DNA of 64,000 bases from Pandoraea anapnoica (GCF_902459765.1 NZ_CABPSP010000010.1:62001-126000); one strand, 5' to 3'; shown: positions 35,954 to 45,954, counted from the stretch's first letter. Made by a program: numbers and translations. Notes: a model not told the origin generated them from the letters alone.

Positions 35954-37075
35954 TCAGAACGTGTGACGCATGCCCAGCGTCACGGCCATCTGACGCTTGG
36001 TGCTCGACGCGGCGTAGCCGAAGAGCTGCGCGTACTTGGCGTCGCCAGCGGCTTGCTGTGCGTTGAGCGTAAGTGCGACGTCCGTGCGCTTGGACAGCCA
36101 GTAGTCGGCTTGCAGGTTGACCTGATGCCATTGCGGACGCGTATTGATCACATCGTACTTGCCGGACGTAAAGCCGTACGCCGCGCCCAGCACCAGCGCC
36201 GGGGTGACGTTGTAGTTCAGCGTCAGGTTGTAGTTCTGGAGATGCAGGTGCGAGTTGTCGATGTACGTGTAGCGCACGTCCGAGAACATGGCGCCGATGA
36301 GTGCCGGGCCCCAGCGGTAGAAACCGCCCGTGGCGAAGATGCGTTGCTGGTTCGCGAAGACGTTCGCAGGCGTAGCGCTCTTCGAGAAAATCAGCAGCGG
36401 GCTGGCGTAGTCGTTGGCAATGGCGCCATCGTTGTTGGTGCCACTGTACGGATTGTTGTACTGCGCGTAGGCAGCGTTCCAGTCGAAGTCGCCGTACTTG
36501 TAGCCGAGACCGAAGCTGTAGGCGTTGTTGTTGCGGAAGCCCGTGGCCGAGTTCGAGAAGCCGTATTGCGCCGTGCCGTGGAAGCCACCGACCGTCGGGC
36601 TGACCCACTTCACCGAGTTCTGCATACGCAGGTCGTTGTAGCCGTTGTCGTTATCGCCGATGTTCACGCCGTTGCTCGAAATGATGATCGGGCCGACATA
36701 GTCGTGAATGGTGTCGTACTGGCGGCCCAGCGTGAACGTGCCCCACGTCTTGTCCGAAAGACCGACGAACGATTGGCGACCGAACGCACGGCCGTTCTGC
36801 GCACCCGTGCCGTTCACGATGCTGAAACCGGCTTCGAGCGTGAAGATGGCCTTGGTGCCGTTACCGAGGTCTTCCGACCCACGGAAGCCCCAGCGCGGAT
36901 TCTGGTTGGTGCCCGAGAGTGCCTGCCAGTTCTTGCTGCCGCCTTGATTACTCACATACCCCACGCCGCCCGAGATCAGGCCGTAAATCGTGACGTTGCT
37001 TTGTGCGTGTGCGGCGGTGGCGGCGACGCCGATGGCGGCGGCAAAGCCCAGACGGGCCAGAATCGTGGTCTTCAT
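35954..37075 (-). CDS. Gram-negative porin (OmpC/Porin_4 type)
   Basis: A 373-residue outer-membrane porin. Signal peptide 1-24 (AHA|QS), then QSNVTIYGLISGGVGYVSN, the standard start of beta-proteobacterial trimeric porins, LSGTNQNPRWGFRGSEDLG, and FGRQSFVGLSDKTWGTFTLGRQ. It ends in Phe (MRHTF) as needed for BAM recognition. Co-transcription with the nucleoside hydrolase suggests it admits nucleosides. Confidence 0.9.
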   Translation of the reverse strand: MKTTILARLGFAAAIGVAATAAHAQSNVTIYGLISGGVGYVSNQGGSKNWQALSGTNQNPRWGFRGSEDLGNGTKAIFTLEAGFSIVNGTGAQNGRAFGRQSFVGLSDKTWGTFTLGRQYDTIHDYVGPIIISSNGVNIGDNDNGYNDLRMQNSVKWVSPTVGGFHGTAQYGFSNSATGFRNNNAYSFGLGYKYGDFDWNAAYAQYNNPYSGTNNDGAIANDYASPLLIFSKSATPANVFANQQRIFATGGFYRWGPALIGAMFSDVRYTYIDNSHLHLQNYNLTLNYNVTPALVLGAAYGFTSGKYDVINTRPQWHQVNLQADYWLSKRTDVALTLNAQQAAGDAKYAQLFGYAASSTKRQMAVTLGMRHTF

Positions 37076-37181
37076 GAGGTGTGCTTCTCTAAGGTCTAAG
37101 TCCGCGCGCTTGCGAGAGTTGGCGCGATTCGGACCGAACTATAGGGAAGGGTCTTGTATAAATATAATTTTGATTTTTTAT

Positions 37182-37204
37182 ATATCGATAAATTTAATCG
37201 ATAT
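37182..37204. promoter_or_regulatory. Inverted repeat in the porin promoter region
   Basis: ATATCGAT-AAATTTA-ATCGATAT, 8-bp perfect arms with a 7-bp spacer, in an AT-rich patch about 107 bp upstream of the porin start. It shares TCGATAA with the repeat at 33484-33501 and may bind the same LysR regulator. Confidence 0.4.
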
Positions 37205-37508
37205 TAGTGCCGCGGCCGCGCCAGGGCTTGGCGGGCAGGGAGGATGCCCCAAAACGGGGCCGTCCGCCGGGCGTTGCGTGCGGCAGACACTCGTACGAAT
37301 TGCCCTGGGGCCGTACCAACTAACGGTGGCGTTTGTACAAGAGGAGGGCGAAAACGCAGCGGGGCAAGAGCGGATCCTGCAAGTTTCTCAAGCGCGAGGG
37401 GACCACGACAGGCCCGTGCGTTGGCGTTCAAAGGAACGGCGACCACGTCGCGACTTCGACAGATTTCGTGATGCTTCGCGGTCGCTCTCCGAAACCCAAT
37501 CTCGTTAG

Positions 37509-37779
37509 GCGCATCAACATGGAATCGATTCTGATTCTTATGCGGCGGCGCAGACCGAAACAGGCTTTGAGCCGTTGGAATCCGCACTGTCTGGTCACGT
37601 CCACGGAAAAGACGTCGTCATGGTGCTTGGGGATGGCGGAGTGAGAGTTGCTGAAAGCGATTTGCTTAAAGGAATGCAGGCGGTTTTGTCTGCGAAGCAC
37701 ATCTTTGGCAATCGATAGATTGTCTTCATCGGAGGGGGCAAAGACAAAGGCGGATCGCTTGCGTCGGACGATCCCGGCA
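37509..37779 (+). pseudogene. Decayed reading frame of unknown origin
   Basis: One forward frame reads like protein (HGIDSDSYAAAQTETGFE, then KDVVMVLGDGGVRVAESD and AVLSAKHIFGN). It is bounded by a stop at 37506, interrupted by TAG at 37716, and continues afterwards as IVFIGGGKDKGGSLASDD, with no usable start codon. This fits the remnant of a lost gene. No family was recognised. The 37205-37508 part also shows broken frames and no intact gene. Composition and frame usage differ from the flanking genes. Confidence 0.4.
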
Positions 37780-39051
37780 TCACCGGTTTAGCAACACAGG
37801 CGCCTGTGCTATCAGATACAGCACGGCGCCGATCAACCCGCCGACAAGGGTGCCGTTGATGCGGATGTACTGAAGGTCTTGCCCCACACTCAGCCGGATC
37901 TGCTGTGACAGGTGTTCTGCGTTCCAGCCATGCACGGTCGCCCGGATGTGGTCCGTTACAAAGTCGGCAAAGCCCGGGGCCATGCGCTCGGCAGCATCTC
38001 TGAGTTGCGCGTCGAGCGCCTTTCGCAATGACTCACTGCGCGCGAGTTCCTGACCGATCCACGCTGCTGCCCCCGTGATTTTCGCGCCGATCACCGAATC
38101 TTCTTTCGCGAGATCCTGCTTCACCCAACTGCGCCATTCGCTCCACAGACCACCCACGTAGGCATTCAGTGCGGTATCGCCCTTCAACTGCGTCTTGAAG
38201 CCGTCGAGCTTCGCCTGAAATTCGGCGTCGTGTTTCAGCCGCTCGATCAGCCCGGTCACTGCGCGGTCGAACGCCTGACGCAACTGATGCGACTCGTCAG
38301 CTTCCATCTGCGCAAGCAGCCGTGTCACGGCCGCCGAGATCATGTCGGATCCCTTGTTGCCGATCCACTCCGAAGGCAACACCTTTTCCTTTTTCGGATG
38401 ATCGGATTTGAGCCAGTCGACGATACGCGCCGAAATGAATTCGCGCGTTTGCGGCTCGTTGAGCAATTCGACGAGATAGTCGAGTGTCTCGTCGAGCAAT
38501 GCCTGATGACGGCCGTCGCGCGTGAGGGTGTCGAGAATCGCCGCGGCCGATTGCGAGAGATCGAGGCGATCGATCATTGTGTCGAGCGCGCGGCGGATGA
38601 AGGCCTGCACGTTGCGCTCGTCCATCACGTCGAGCACACCGCTCGTCACCTTCACCAGCACGGCGCTCAATTGACGCGTGTTCTCGTAGGAACCGAGCCA
38701 GCGCGTGAGCGCATCGGCGGGATTCTGTTGCTCGATGAGGCGCACGACGGACGGCGTGTCGAGAAACTTCTCGCGTACGAAGCGGGCGAGCCCGTCGCCG
38801 AGGGCGTCTTTCTTGCGGATGAGGATGTTCGTATGTCGCGCGAGGCCCGGAATCGGAATGCGCCGGAACAGCGCTTCGACCGCGAACCAGTCTGCCAGTC
38901 CGCCGACCATCGCCGCTTCGGCCGCCGCGCGAATCCAACCTGTGAGGAAATGCACCGGCATGAAAAGCGTGGCGATGAAAATCGCCAGTGCGACGAGAAG
39001 GAACGACAGCGCGCGCCGTTCGGCGCGTTGCAGGGCGATGGCGGGGTCCAT
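37780..39051 (-). CDS. DUF445 family membrane protein
   Basis: A 423-residue protein of the DUF445 (YjiN-like) family. Two hydrophobic segments occur near the N-terminus (ALSFLLVALAIFIATLF and MVGGLADWFAVEALF, with the family motif ALFRRIPIPGLARHTNI) and one at the C-terminus (NGTLVGGLIGAVLYLIA). The long middle part is helical and probably cytoplasmic or periplasmic. Function is unknown. The ATG at 39051 fits the family start. Confidence 0.85.
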   Translation of the reverse strand: MDPAIALQRAERRALSFLLVALAIFIATLFMPVHFLTGWIRAAAEAAMVGGLADWFAVEALFRRIPIPGLARHTNILIRKKDALGDGLARFVREKFLDTPSVVRLIEQQNPADALTRWLGSYENTRQLSAVLVKVTSGVLDVMDERNVQAFIRRALDTMIDRLDLSQSAAAILDTLTRDGRHQALLDETLDYLVELLNEPQTREFISARIVDWLKSDHPKKEKVLPSEWIGNKGSDMISAAVTRLLAQMEADESHQLRQAFDRAVTGLIERLKHDAEFQAKLDGFKTQLKGDTALNAYVGGLWSEWRSWVKQDLAKEDSVIGAKITGAAAWIGQELARSESLRKALDAQLRDAAERMAPGFADFVTDHIRATVHGWNAEHLSQQIRLSVGQDLQYIRINGTLVGGLIGAVLYLIAQAPVLLNR

Positions 39052-39489
39052 GCGTAGCGAGCTTTCGAGTGGACGGGGATGTCTGACAAACACCTGGCAA
39101 GACTACCTCATTCCGCGATCGACTTCGATACGATGCGAAAAGTGGAAGTCTGTGCGTCGACACTGCGTGCACGATGACTGCCGTGCGATATCGGTTTTCC
39201 GTTCGATGGGCACTGCATCGGTTCGCCCCGGGCGACCCGCCGACTTCTCGCTACCACGAGTGAACAGGTCATTCTGCGTTCATCTACCACTCCCTTCGGA
39301 AAGAAGACCTCCTTTGTTCTCGCCCGCTGCAGGAGCGCGTTCTTGCAGCGACCGACACCTCGTCGACGTAACTCACGACATCACGACATCACGACGTAAA
39401 CGCGAAACGGCACATTCGTCATGTGCCGTTTCGCTGGGTATCGCCCTATGGGGTGAAACCCGGACCCGCGCCTGAGCCGCGCTATGTGC
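39052..39489. other. Non-coding stretch with a hairpin and short direct repeats
   Basis: No gene is supported in these 438 bp. A perfect 13-bp inverted repeat (CGAAACGGCACAT at 39403-39415 and its complement at 39421-39433, loop TCGTC) probably terminates malate synthase transcription from the right. Just before it, ACGACATC-like units are repeated three times (39373-39397). Confidence 0.5.
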
Positions 39490-41670
39490 TTACCCGCGCT
39501 GCTTTGCCTTCAGTTCAAGACGGTACTTGTGCAGCAGCGGCTCGGTGTAGCCGTTCGGTTGCGTCAGACCTTCGAACACCAGCGCGCTTGCGGCCTTGAA
39601 TGCCAGCGAGTTGTCGAAGTTGCCCGCCATCGGCACGTACTGCTTATCACCGGCGTTCTGTTTGTCGACGACGGCGGCCATGCGCTTCATCGTCTCTTCG
39701 ACCTGTTCGCGCGTGATCACGCCGTGACGCAGCCAGTTCGCCAGATGCTGGCTCGAAATTCGCAGCGTTGCGCGGTCTTCCATCAGGCCGACGTCGTTGA
39801 TGTCCGGCACCTTCGAGCAACCCACGCCCTGATCGATCCAGCGAACGACGTAACCGAGAATGCCCTGAGCGTTGTTCTCGATCTCCTTGCGGATTTCCTC
39901 TGCGCTCCACTCCGCCTTGGCCACGACCGGCACCGTCAGCAGACCGGTGAGCAGCGCGTCGCGCTCCTTCGCGTAATCGATCTTTTCGAGTTCTTGCTGA
40001 ACAGCTTGCACGTCGACCACGTGGTAATGCAGTGCGTGCAGCGTCGCGGCGGTCGGCGACGGTACCCAGGCGGTGTTCGCCCCGGCTTTCGGATGCGCGA
40101 TCTTCTGTTCGAGCATGGCGTGCATCAGGTCCGGCATGGCCCACATGCCCTTGCCGATCTGTGCGCGACCACGCAGGCCCGCAGCCAGACCCACGAGCAC
40201 GTTGCTCTTCTCGTACGCAGTGATCCAGGCCGACGACTTCATGTCGCCCTTGCGCATCATCGGACCGGCTTCCATCGCGGTGTGCATTTCGTCGCCCGTG
40301 CGATCGAGGAAGCCCGTGTTGATGAACGCCACACGTGCGGCAGCCGCTGCGATACAGGCCGAGAGGTTCACGCTGGTGCGGCGCTCTTCGTCCATGATGC
40401 CCATCTTGAGCGTGTTGCGCGGCAGGCTGTACAGGTCTTCGACGCGACCGAACAGCTCGTCGGCGAACGCGACTTCGGCCGGACCGTGCATCTTCGGCTT
40501 GACGATGTAGATCGAGCCGGTGCGCGAGTTCAGGCGATGCTTGCGGTCGTGCAGCGAGGCGAGCACGGTCACCACGCCGTCGAGAATGCCTTCCGGAATC
40601 TCGTGGCCTTCGCGGTCGGTGATGGCGGGGTTCGTCATCAGATGGCCGACGTTGCGGATGAACAGCAGCGAGCGGCCATGCAGCTTGAGCGGCTTGCCGT
40701 CGGCGCCGGTGTACTCGCGGTCGGCGTTCAGGCGACGCGTGAAGGTTTTGCCGCCTTTGGCGACTTCTTCCGTCAGCGTGCCTTGCATCAGGCCGAGCCA
40801 GTTGCGATAGAGGTCGACCTTGTCGTCGGCGTCTACGGCGGCCACCGAGTCTTCGCAGTCGATGATGGTCGTCACGGCGGCTTCGACCAGCACGTCCTTG
40901 ATATGGGCGGCATCGGTCTTGCCGATCGGGTGATTCGCGTCGAACTGGATTTCGAAGTGCAGGCCGTTGTGCTTGATCAGCACGGCGGTCGGCTTCGCAG
41001 CGTCACCTTGATGACCGGCAAACAGCGCCGGCGTTGCGAGCGTCGTCTTGCCGCTCTTGGTCGTCACGACGAGCTTGCCGTTCTCGACAGCGTAGCCGGT
41101 GGCGTCCTTATGCGAGCCTTCGGCCAGCGGAGCGGCCTGATCGAGGAAGCCGCGCGCGAAGGCGATCACGAGTTCGCCGCGCTTCGGGTTGTAGCCGGTG
41201 CCCTTCTCTGCGCCGCCCGTCTCGGGGATGGCGTCGGTGCCGTACAGCGCGTCGTACAGGCTGCCCCAGCGCGCGTTGGCGGCATTCAGGGCGTAGCGGG
41301 CGTTGGAGAGAGGCACCACGAGCTGCGGGCCAGCTTGTTCGGCGATTTCGTAGTCGACTTCGGCCGTCGTGGCCTTCACGCTTGCCGGGGCGGGCAGCAG
41401 ATAGCCGATCTTTTCGAGGAAGGCGCGGTAGGCGGCAGCGTCGGCAATCGGACCCGGGTTGGCGCGGTGCCAGCCGTCGAGTTCGCCTTGCAGGCGGTCG
41501 CGCTCGGCGAGCAGCGCGCGGTTCTTCGGGGCGAGGTCATGGACGATGGCGTCGAAGCCTTTCCAGAACGCGTCGACATCGACACCGGTGCCCGGCAGGG
41601 CTTCCTTTTCGATGAACGCGATCAGATTGTCTGCGACCGTCAGGCCGCCACGCTTGGAAGTGGAAGTCAT
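39490..41670 (-). CDS. glcB: Malate synthase G
   Basis: A 726-residue enzyme, the normal length of isoform G, condensing glyoxylate with acetyl-CoA to malate in the glyoxylate shunt and glycolate use. Diagnostic stretches are [50 protein letters not shown] and [13 protein letters not shown], the last covering the active site region. It is monocistronic, with a 12-bp palindrome about 126 bp upstream as a possible operator. Confidence 0.95.
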   Translation of the reverse strand: MTSTSKRGGLTVADNLIAFIEKEALPGTGVDVDAFWKGFDAIVHDLAPKNRALLAERDRLQGELDGWHRANPGPIADAAAYRAFLEKIGYLLPAPASVKATTAEVDYEIAEQAGPQLVVPLSNARYALNAANARWGSLYDALYGTDAIPETGGAEKGTGYNPKRGELVIAFARGFLDQAAPLAEGSHKDATGYAVENGKLVVTTKSGKTTLATPALFAGHQGDAAKPTAVLIKHNGLHFEIQFDANHPIGKTDAAHIKDVLVEAAVTTIIDCEDSVAAVDADDKVDLYRNWLGLMQGTLTEEVAKGGKTFTRRLNADREYTGADGKPLKLHGRSLLFIRNVGHLMTNPAITDREGHEIPEGILDGVVTVLASLHDRKHRLNSRTGSIYIVKPKMHGPAEVAFADELFGRVEDLYSLPRNTLKMGIMDEERRTSVNLSACIAAAAARVAFINTGFLDRTGDEMHTAMEAGPMMRKGDMKSSAWITAYEKSNVLVGLAAGLRGRAQIGKGMWAMPDLMHAMLEQKIAHPKAGANTAWVPSPTAATLHALHYHVVDVQAVQQELEKIDYAKERDALLTGLLTVPVVAKAEWSAEEIRKEIENNAQGILGYVVRWIDQGVGCSKVPDINDVGLMEDRATLRISSQHLANWLRHGVITREQVEETMKRMAAVVDKQNAGDKQYVPMAGNFDNSLAFKAASALVFEGLTQPNGYTEPLLHKYRLELKAKQRG

Positions 41671-41795
41671 GATGCTGTACTCGAGTTTGAAAACCAGGTT
41701 GACGCGACTCCGTCCGGCCGCTTGCCGGTGCGCCGCCGCTTTTTGCGACGGTCACATCGTCAGGAGAACGGACGTTATGGGGCAATCGGGGTCAG

Positions 41796-41807
41796 TCTTA
41801 TATAAGA
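41796..41807. promoter_or_regulatory. Palindrome TCTTATATAAGA upstream of glcB
   Basis: A perfect 12-bp palindrome in the 439-bp region between glcB and pepE. It is a plausible operator for a GntR-type or other central-carbon regulator, but the regulator is not known from this window. The remainder of 41671-42109 shows no gene. Confidence 0.45.
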
Positions 41808-42109
41808 GTCTGAGTGTAATCCTTCTCTGGTCACTCGGAAACCCGGTATTTCGCGTCCTTGCACCCGCCCGGCTTATAGGTGGGATAAGGGTTTGCGTAT
41901 GACATCGACGCCATAAGGCTTTGCCGACGATGCCCGATTTTTCGTGTGCAGTTGCAGCATTCGGTATGGCGTTTCACTTTATGAGAAATCAAGGGGTGAC
42001 GTCGAGAATGCGGCGTAGCGTTTCCTTTCGATATGAATTTGATCGTTGGTGCGACGGGTACACTCGATGTTTCCCCCAAAAAGACCATCTGCCCAGGAGG
42101 CATGAAGTC

Positions 42110-42823
42110 GTGAAACAGATCTTGATGATGAGCAGCTCGCGCAAGGGCGTGTCGGGCTATCTGGAACATGCAGAGGATCAGGTGCACGCGGTGCTCAAAG
42201 GTCGCGCGAAGCGGGTGCTGTTCGTGCCGTACGCGGGTGGCATCACGTTCAGTTTCGACGAGTACGAATCGCGCGTGAAGCCGTCGTTCGAGCGATTCGG
42301 TTACGAGCTGACGTCGATCCATCATCACAAGGATGCACGGGCGGCGGTGGAGCAGGCTGAAGCGGTCGTCGTCGGCGGTGGCAATACGTTCGTGTTGCTC
42401 GACCGGATGTACAACGCGGGCATCGTGGGATTGCTGCGTGAGCGGCTGAACGCAGGTATGCCGTATGTGGGATGGAGCGCGGGGGCGAACGTGGTGTGCC
42501 CGACCATCCGCACGACAAACGACATGCCGATCGTGGAGCCGCCGACGCTCAAGGCGCTGGGCGTGGTGCCGTTTCAGGTGAACCCGCACTTCATCAGTGG
42601 CAAGCCGTCGGGACATAACGGCGAGTCGCGCGAGGAGCGCCTGGCGGAGTATCTGGCGATCAATCCGGACGAAAGCGTGGTCGCGATTCCGGAAGGCGTG
42701 GCGTTGCACGTGCACGGCGACAATGCGACGGTCCTCGGCGAATTCGACGCGCTGCATTTCCGCCAGGGCGGTGCCGTCGAGAATATCGCTACTGGCAGTA
42801 CGTTTGCGTTGGCGTCGATTTGA
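42110..42823 (+). CDS. pepE: Dipeptidase E (peptidase S51)
   Basis: A 237-residue serine peptidase that cleaves Asp-X dipeptides. The nucleophile Ser123 lies in GWSAGANVVCPTIRTTNDMP, and NPHFISGKPSGHNGESREERL and AIPEGVALHV are typical of PepE. The GTG at 42110 is preceded by AGGAGG at 9 bp and gives the standard family length; the ATG-started upstream extension has no similarity. It is cytoplasmic and stands alone. Confidence 0.9.
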   Translation: MKQILMMSSSRKGVSGYLEHAEDQVHAVLKGRAKRVLFVPYAGGITFSFDEYESRVKPSFERFGYELTSIHHHKDARAAVEQAEAVVVGGGNTFVLLDRMYNAGIVGLLRERLNAGMPYVGWSAGANVVCPTIRTTNDMPIVEPPTLKALGVVPFQVNPHFISGKPSGHNGESREERLAEYLAINPDESVVAIPEGVALHVHGDNATVLGEFDALHFRQGGAVENIATGSTFALASI

Positions 42824-43055
42824 GTTTTTAGGGGCGACGTTGCGTCGCTCATATTGACGTATGACTCACGCATGACTGAGTCATACGTAAATTCCTAAAC
42901 ATGACTTTTGGTCCTTAATCGAGGCGCACACACGAATTTGTACAGGCAGAATGCCGAGTCAAATTTCGGATGCGCTTTCCCCCCGGAGCGCGTGGAGCAT
43001 TGATGGCGATGGATTTCTTCCTGCCTCGTCATCAATGCGCTTCGTGGGGACAGGT

Positions 43056-44021
43056 ATGTCACGCAAGTACTCAAATTTCACTCTCACCGCAGAACAGCGG
43101 GGCAAAATCAAGTCACTCTGCAAGCGCAACGACTTCCGTGGATTTGTCGGGATTGGCGTTGACTACGCTTGGATTGGTGTGGCTTGTTTGATGACACTTT
43201 GTATCCATCCGGCCATATACCCGTTGTCGATCCTGATCATTGGCGCGAGGCAACGCGCGTTAGCCAGTCTGTTCCACGATGCATCGCACGGCACGCTATT
43301 CGCATCGAAAGTGCTGAACAGGCGAGCGACTCGGGTGCTCTGTGGATGGCCGATCATGCAGTCCATGTCTGCCTACCGCGGTTCCCATGTGATTGCGCAC
43401 CACTCGCGATTGGGTAACCCGAACCATGATCCTGATTTCAAGACGCTGCTGGCAGCTGGGATATATGAGACGCGACGTGGACCGGCGTTTTTCCGACGCT
43501 ACATCTTGAGTGCGCTCTGGGGGCGGCTAACGATTCGTTATCTGCACGCTTTGATTTTCAGTCGGCTATCGCTTTCATCACATTCTTTTAGAGCCAGACT
43601 CGAATCCAGCTCGATCCTGAGTTTTCATGTCCTTGTGGCGACCATTGCCGCGTCGCAAGGTTGGCTCGCAAATCTCGTATTGTTTTGGTGGGTTCCTCTG
43701 CTTGTCGTATTTCCCGTCATCGGCTGGCTCAGCGAGCTTTCCGAGCATTACCCCTTTATGGGGGAGTCGGACACGTGGCGTTTCGGCGCGCGCAATCGAT
43801 ACGCCGGCCGGTTGGAGCGTTTTTTCATTGGGATGCACGGTGACTCATTTCATTTGACGCATCATTTGCTTCCCGGAGTCCCATATTGGAATCTCGCCGC
43901 GGCGACTGACGTTCTCCGAGAAGACTCTACGTTCGCAGAATGGGATGGGCGGTGGGGCGGAATTTTCTCCTCTGATCGGTCTAGCCGAGTAACCTTTATC
44001 GACTTCGTGAAAGTCCCGTGA
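43056..44021 (+). CDS. Fatty acid desaturase-family membrane di-iron enzyme
   Basis: A 321-residue integral membrane protein with three His boxes: HDASHG, HVIAHHSRLGNPNHDPDF and HLTHHLLPG, the di-iron ligand pattern of acyl and amino-acid-derivative desaturases. LSELSEHYP supplies an extra His near the third box. The substrate is unknown; similar sequences occur in specialised metabolite loci such as rhizobitoxine desaturases, but none of those partner genes is nearby. The gene is visibly AT-richer and uses more varied codons than its neighbours, a sign of acquisition. The ATG at 43056 was chosen over 42951 because residues before it look non-coding. Its stop overlaps the next gene's start. 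Confidence 0.75.
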   Translation: MSRKYSNFTLTAEQRGKIKSLCKRNDFRGFVGIGVDYAWIGVACLMTLCIHPAIYPLSILIIGARQRALASLFHDASHGTLFASKVLNRRATRVLCGWPIMQSMSAYRGSHVIAHHSRLGNPNHDPDFKTLLAAGIYETRRGPAFFRRYILSALWGRLTIRYLHALIFSRLSLSSHSFRARLESSSILSFHVLVATIAASQGWLANLVLFWWVPLLVVFPVIGWLSELSEHYPFMGESDTWRFGARNRYAGRLERFFIGMHGDSFHLTHHLLPGVPYWNLAAATDVLREDSTFAEWDGRWGGIFSSDRSSRVTFIDFVKVP

Positions 44022-44962
44022 GGGTCTTCAACGTGTTTTTACGTTGGGTGTCGCAGGCCATTCAAGGTCGTGGCTCGGAAGCATGCGCGCTGGCGGCGGC
44101 CGGCCTGAATGGGACGATCGGCGTGTTGACGCGCATCGGGTTTGAGCAAGGGGCGACGTCGGCGTCGCTGGCGTTCTGGAAGTGCTTCGGGGCGTTCGTG
44201 CTGGCGTTCGCCCTGTGTGGCCGTACGCACGCGCTGCGCAGGCAGACGGTGGCGCTTGCTTCCCGATGGCCGCGCTTCGCCTGTCTCTCGTTCCTCGGCA
44301 TCTTCTGTCTTTATTTCTTCGAGACGAAGGCGTTCGCGCAGGCGTCGATTCCGCTCGTCTCCTTTCTTACTTACGCCGCAGGCGGGGCCACCATCGTCCT
44401 TTCCGGGCTTTGCCTCGGGGAACGCATCACCCGGCAGAAACGGGCGGCGTTTCTGGTCATTGTGGCGGGCGTCGGTGTGATGTGCTTTGCCGAGGGAGGC
44501 ATTTCAGGGACCGTCGACGGTATCGTTCTGGCGTTGGCCGGCGGATGCGGCTACGCCCTCTTCATCTTTTTCTCGAAATGGTTCGACATCGGCGCCGGGC
44601 TGCCGCAACTGGTCTGGCTGTTCGGGTTCGGAAGCGTTTTTCTGTCGATACCGCTGATGCAGGAGGGGTTCGCGCTGCCCGTCGGCGGGCAGTGGCTAAC
44701 GCTGGGTGCACTGATTCTGCTGCCCACGATTGGCGGCTTCTATTTCACGACGCGTGCCGTGGCGCGCGGACAAGCGAGCAAGGTACAGATTATCGAGACG
44801 AGCGATCCGCTGTTTGCCACGGCGTTTGGTTTCGCCGTTTTTGGCGATGGCCTCAGCCAGACCGGCGTACTCGGTGCTGCTGCCATCGCGGCAGGCCTTG
44901 TGATTGCGGTCTGGCAACGACACCCACGCACGGGGCCGCGCGACGCCGTACAGCGTCAGTAA
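44018..44962 (+). CDS. EamA/DMT family transporter
   Basis: A 314-residue transporter with ten membrane helices in two EamA repeats (first from GLNGTIGVLTRIGFEQGA, second from GTVDGIVLALAGGCGYALFIFFSKW). Members export amino acids and other metabolites. The GTG start overlaps the desaturase TGA by 4 bp (GTGA), so the two are translationally coupled and probably act together, for example making and exporting an unsaturated product. There is no strong ribosome site. Confidence 0.8.
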   Translation: MRVFNVFLRWVSQAIQGRGSEACALAAAGLNGTIGVLTRIGFEQGATSASLAFWKCFGAFVLAFALCGRTHALRRQTVALASRWPRFACLSFLGIFCLYFFETKAFAQASIPLVSFLTYAAGGATIVLSGLCLGERITRQKRAAFLVIVAGVGVMCFAEGGISGTVDGIVLALAGGCGYALFIFFSKWFDIGAGLPQLVWLFGFGSVFLSIPLMQEGFALPVGGQWLTLGALILLPTIGGFYFTTRAVARGQASKVQIIETSDPLFATAFGFAVFGDGLSQTGVLGAAAIAAGLVIAVWQRHPRTGPRDAVQRQ

Positions 44963-44972
44963 TGCCCAAACA

Positions 44973-45009
44973 AAACCGCCGCCCCGGCGTGAGCCAGGGG
45001 CGGCGGTTT
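44973..45009. terminator. Bidirectional terminator after the EamA gene
   Basis: Stem AAACCGCCGCCCC/GGGGCGGCGGTTT with an 11-base loop, between the EamA gene and the convergent small gene at 45030. Confidence 0.85.
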
Positions 45010-45029
45010 CCGTTGCATCGATGCAGCTT

Positions 45030-45452
45030 TTAAGCGTCGTCGTCGAGCCAGGGCACTTCGACGTCGGTCAGGAATGCGACCATCGCGAGCGGACGCGCTT
45101 CCTGACGGCCGATCTTGCCGTCCGCACGGTGCCACACCGCCACGAACGTCTCGGGATGCTTGTCGGCGATCAATTGCACCGTACGCAGTTCTTCTTCGTC
45201 CATCTCTTCGATGGGGCCGTCGAACGACACCACGAGTGCCTGCGGCCAGACGCCGTCTTCCGGATCGTAGACCTTGTCGCCGTTCGGCACATCCACCGTT
45301 GCCTCGACGCCGATCGTCGCCGACGCCGCCACGATCATCTCGCCAAGCGAGCGCAGCAGCGCGGTTGCACGGGCGGAGTTGATCTGGCGCATGGCGAGGT
45401 CGCCGCGCGTCAGGGCCTGTTCAAGCTTGGGGTCGGTTTTTTGTTTGGGCAT
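45030..45452 (-). CDS. Conserved hypothetical protein, cytoplasmic
   Basis: A 140-residue acidic protein with no signal or membrane segment. It has an N-terminal helix (DPKLEQALTRGDLAMRQINSARATALLRSL) and an alpha/beta body (ATVDVPNGDKVYDPEDG, QALVVSFDGPIEEMDEEELRTVQLIADKHPETFVAVWHR). No family name was recognised. GAGG precedes the ATG at 45452; an upstream ATG at 45512 adds residues that look non-coding. Confidence 0.6.
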   Translation of the reverse strand: MPKQKTDPKLEQALTRGDLAMRQINSARATALLRSLGEMIVAASATIGVEATVDVPNGDKVYDPEDGVWPQALVVSFDGPIEEMDEEELRTVQLIADKHPETFVAVWHRADGKIGRQEARPLAMVAFLTDVEVPWLDDDA

Positions 45453-45597
45453 GCGGGGTCCTCGGTAAAACGTTAGCCACCTCGCGGCAGCCGTGCCATG
45501 TGACTGCGACACCGGCCCGCACGCGGGGTTCCGATGCTACCACCGTCGCGCTCGCCGGGGCGCATTACAATGCGGGTTTTCTTCACCGGCCGCTGTA

Positions 45598-45954
45598 ATG
45601 GATTCCGCCAAGCCCACCGATTCGACCCACGCCACGTCCTCCGATGCGTCCACGCAGCCCAGCGAGGTCTATCTGCGCCTGCTCGGCGAAACCGCCAAGA
45701 TCGACTGGAAAGATCTGGAGTCGTTCTTCGCGCGCGGCGTTCTGCTGTTCGTCACGCCAGGCGTCGACCTCGTCTCCGTCGCCGAAGCCGTCGCCAACGA
45801 CGACAAACCTACCGTCACGCAATGGCTGACGTCCGGCATGGTGCAACGCATGCAGGCCGACACCGCCGCCGATTTCGCCGCACGCACGCCCGAACTGTGG
45901 GCCGTCGTCGTCGCGCCGTGGGTACTCGTGCAAGAGCGCGGCATCAAGACCTGA
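45598..45954 (+). CDS. DUF2288 family protein
   Basis: A 118-residue protein. After about 22 polar residues comes the DUF2288 body: LGETAKIDWKDLESFFARGVLLFVTPGVDLVSVAEAVANDD, with a second half VTQWLTSGMVQRMQ and ELWAVVVAPWVLVQERG. Function is unknown. It is probably cytoplasmic. The ATG at 45598 matches the family start. Confidence 0.8.
   Translation: MDSAKPTDSTHATSSDASTQPSEVYLRLLGETAKIDWKDLESFFARGVLLFVTPGVDLVSVAEAVANDDKPTVTQWLTSGMVQRMQADTAADFAARTPELWAVVVAPWVLVQERGIKT

Noticed and set aside
39094-39290. Small frames between DUF445 and malate synthase
   Set aside because: No ribosome site or similarity; overlapping frames on both strands.
39484-41805. A 773-codon open frame antisense to malate synthase
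   Set aside because: Shadow frame over a clear glcB gene.
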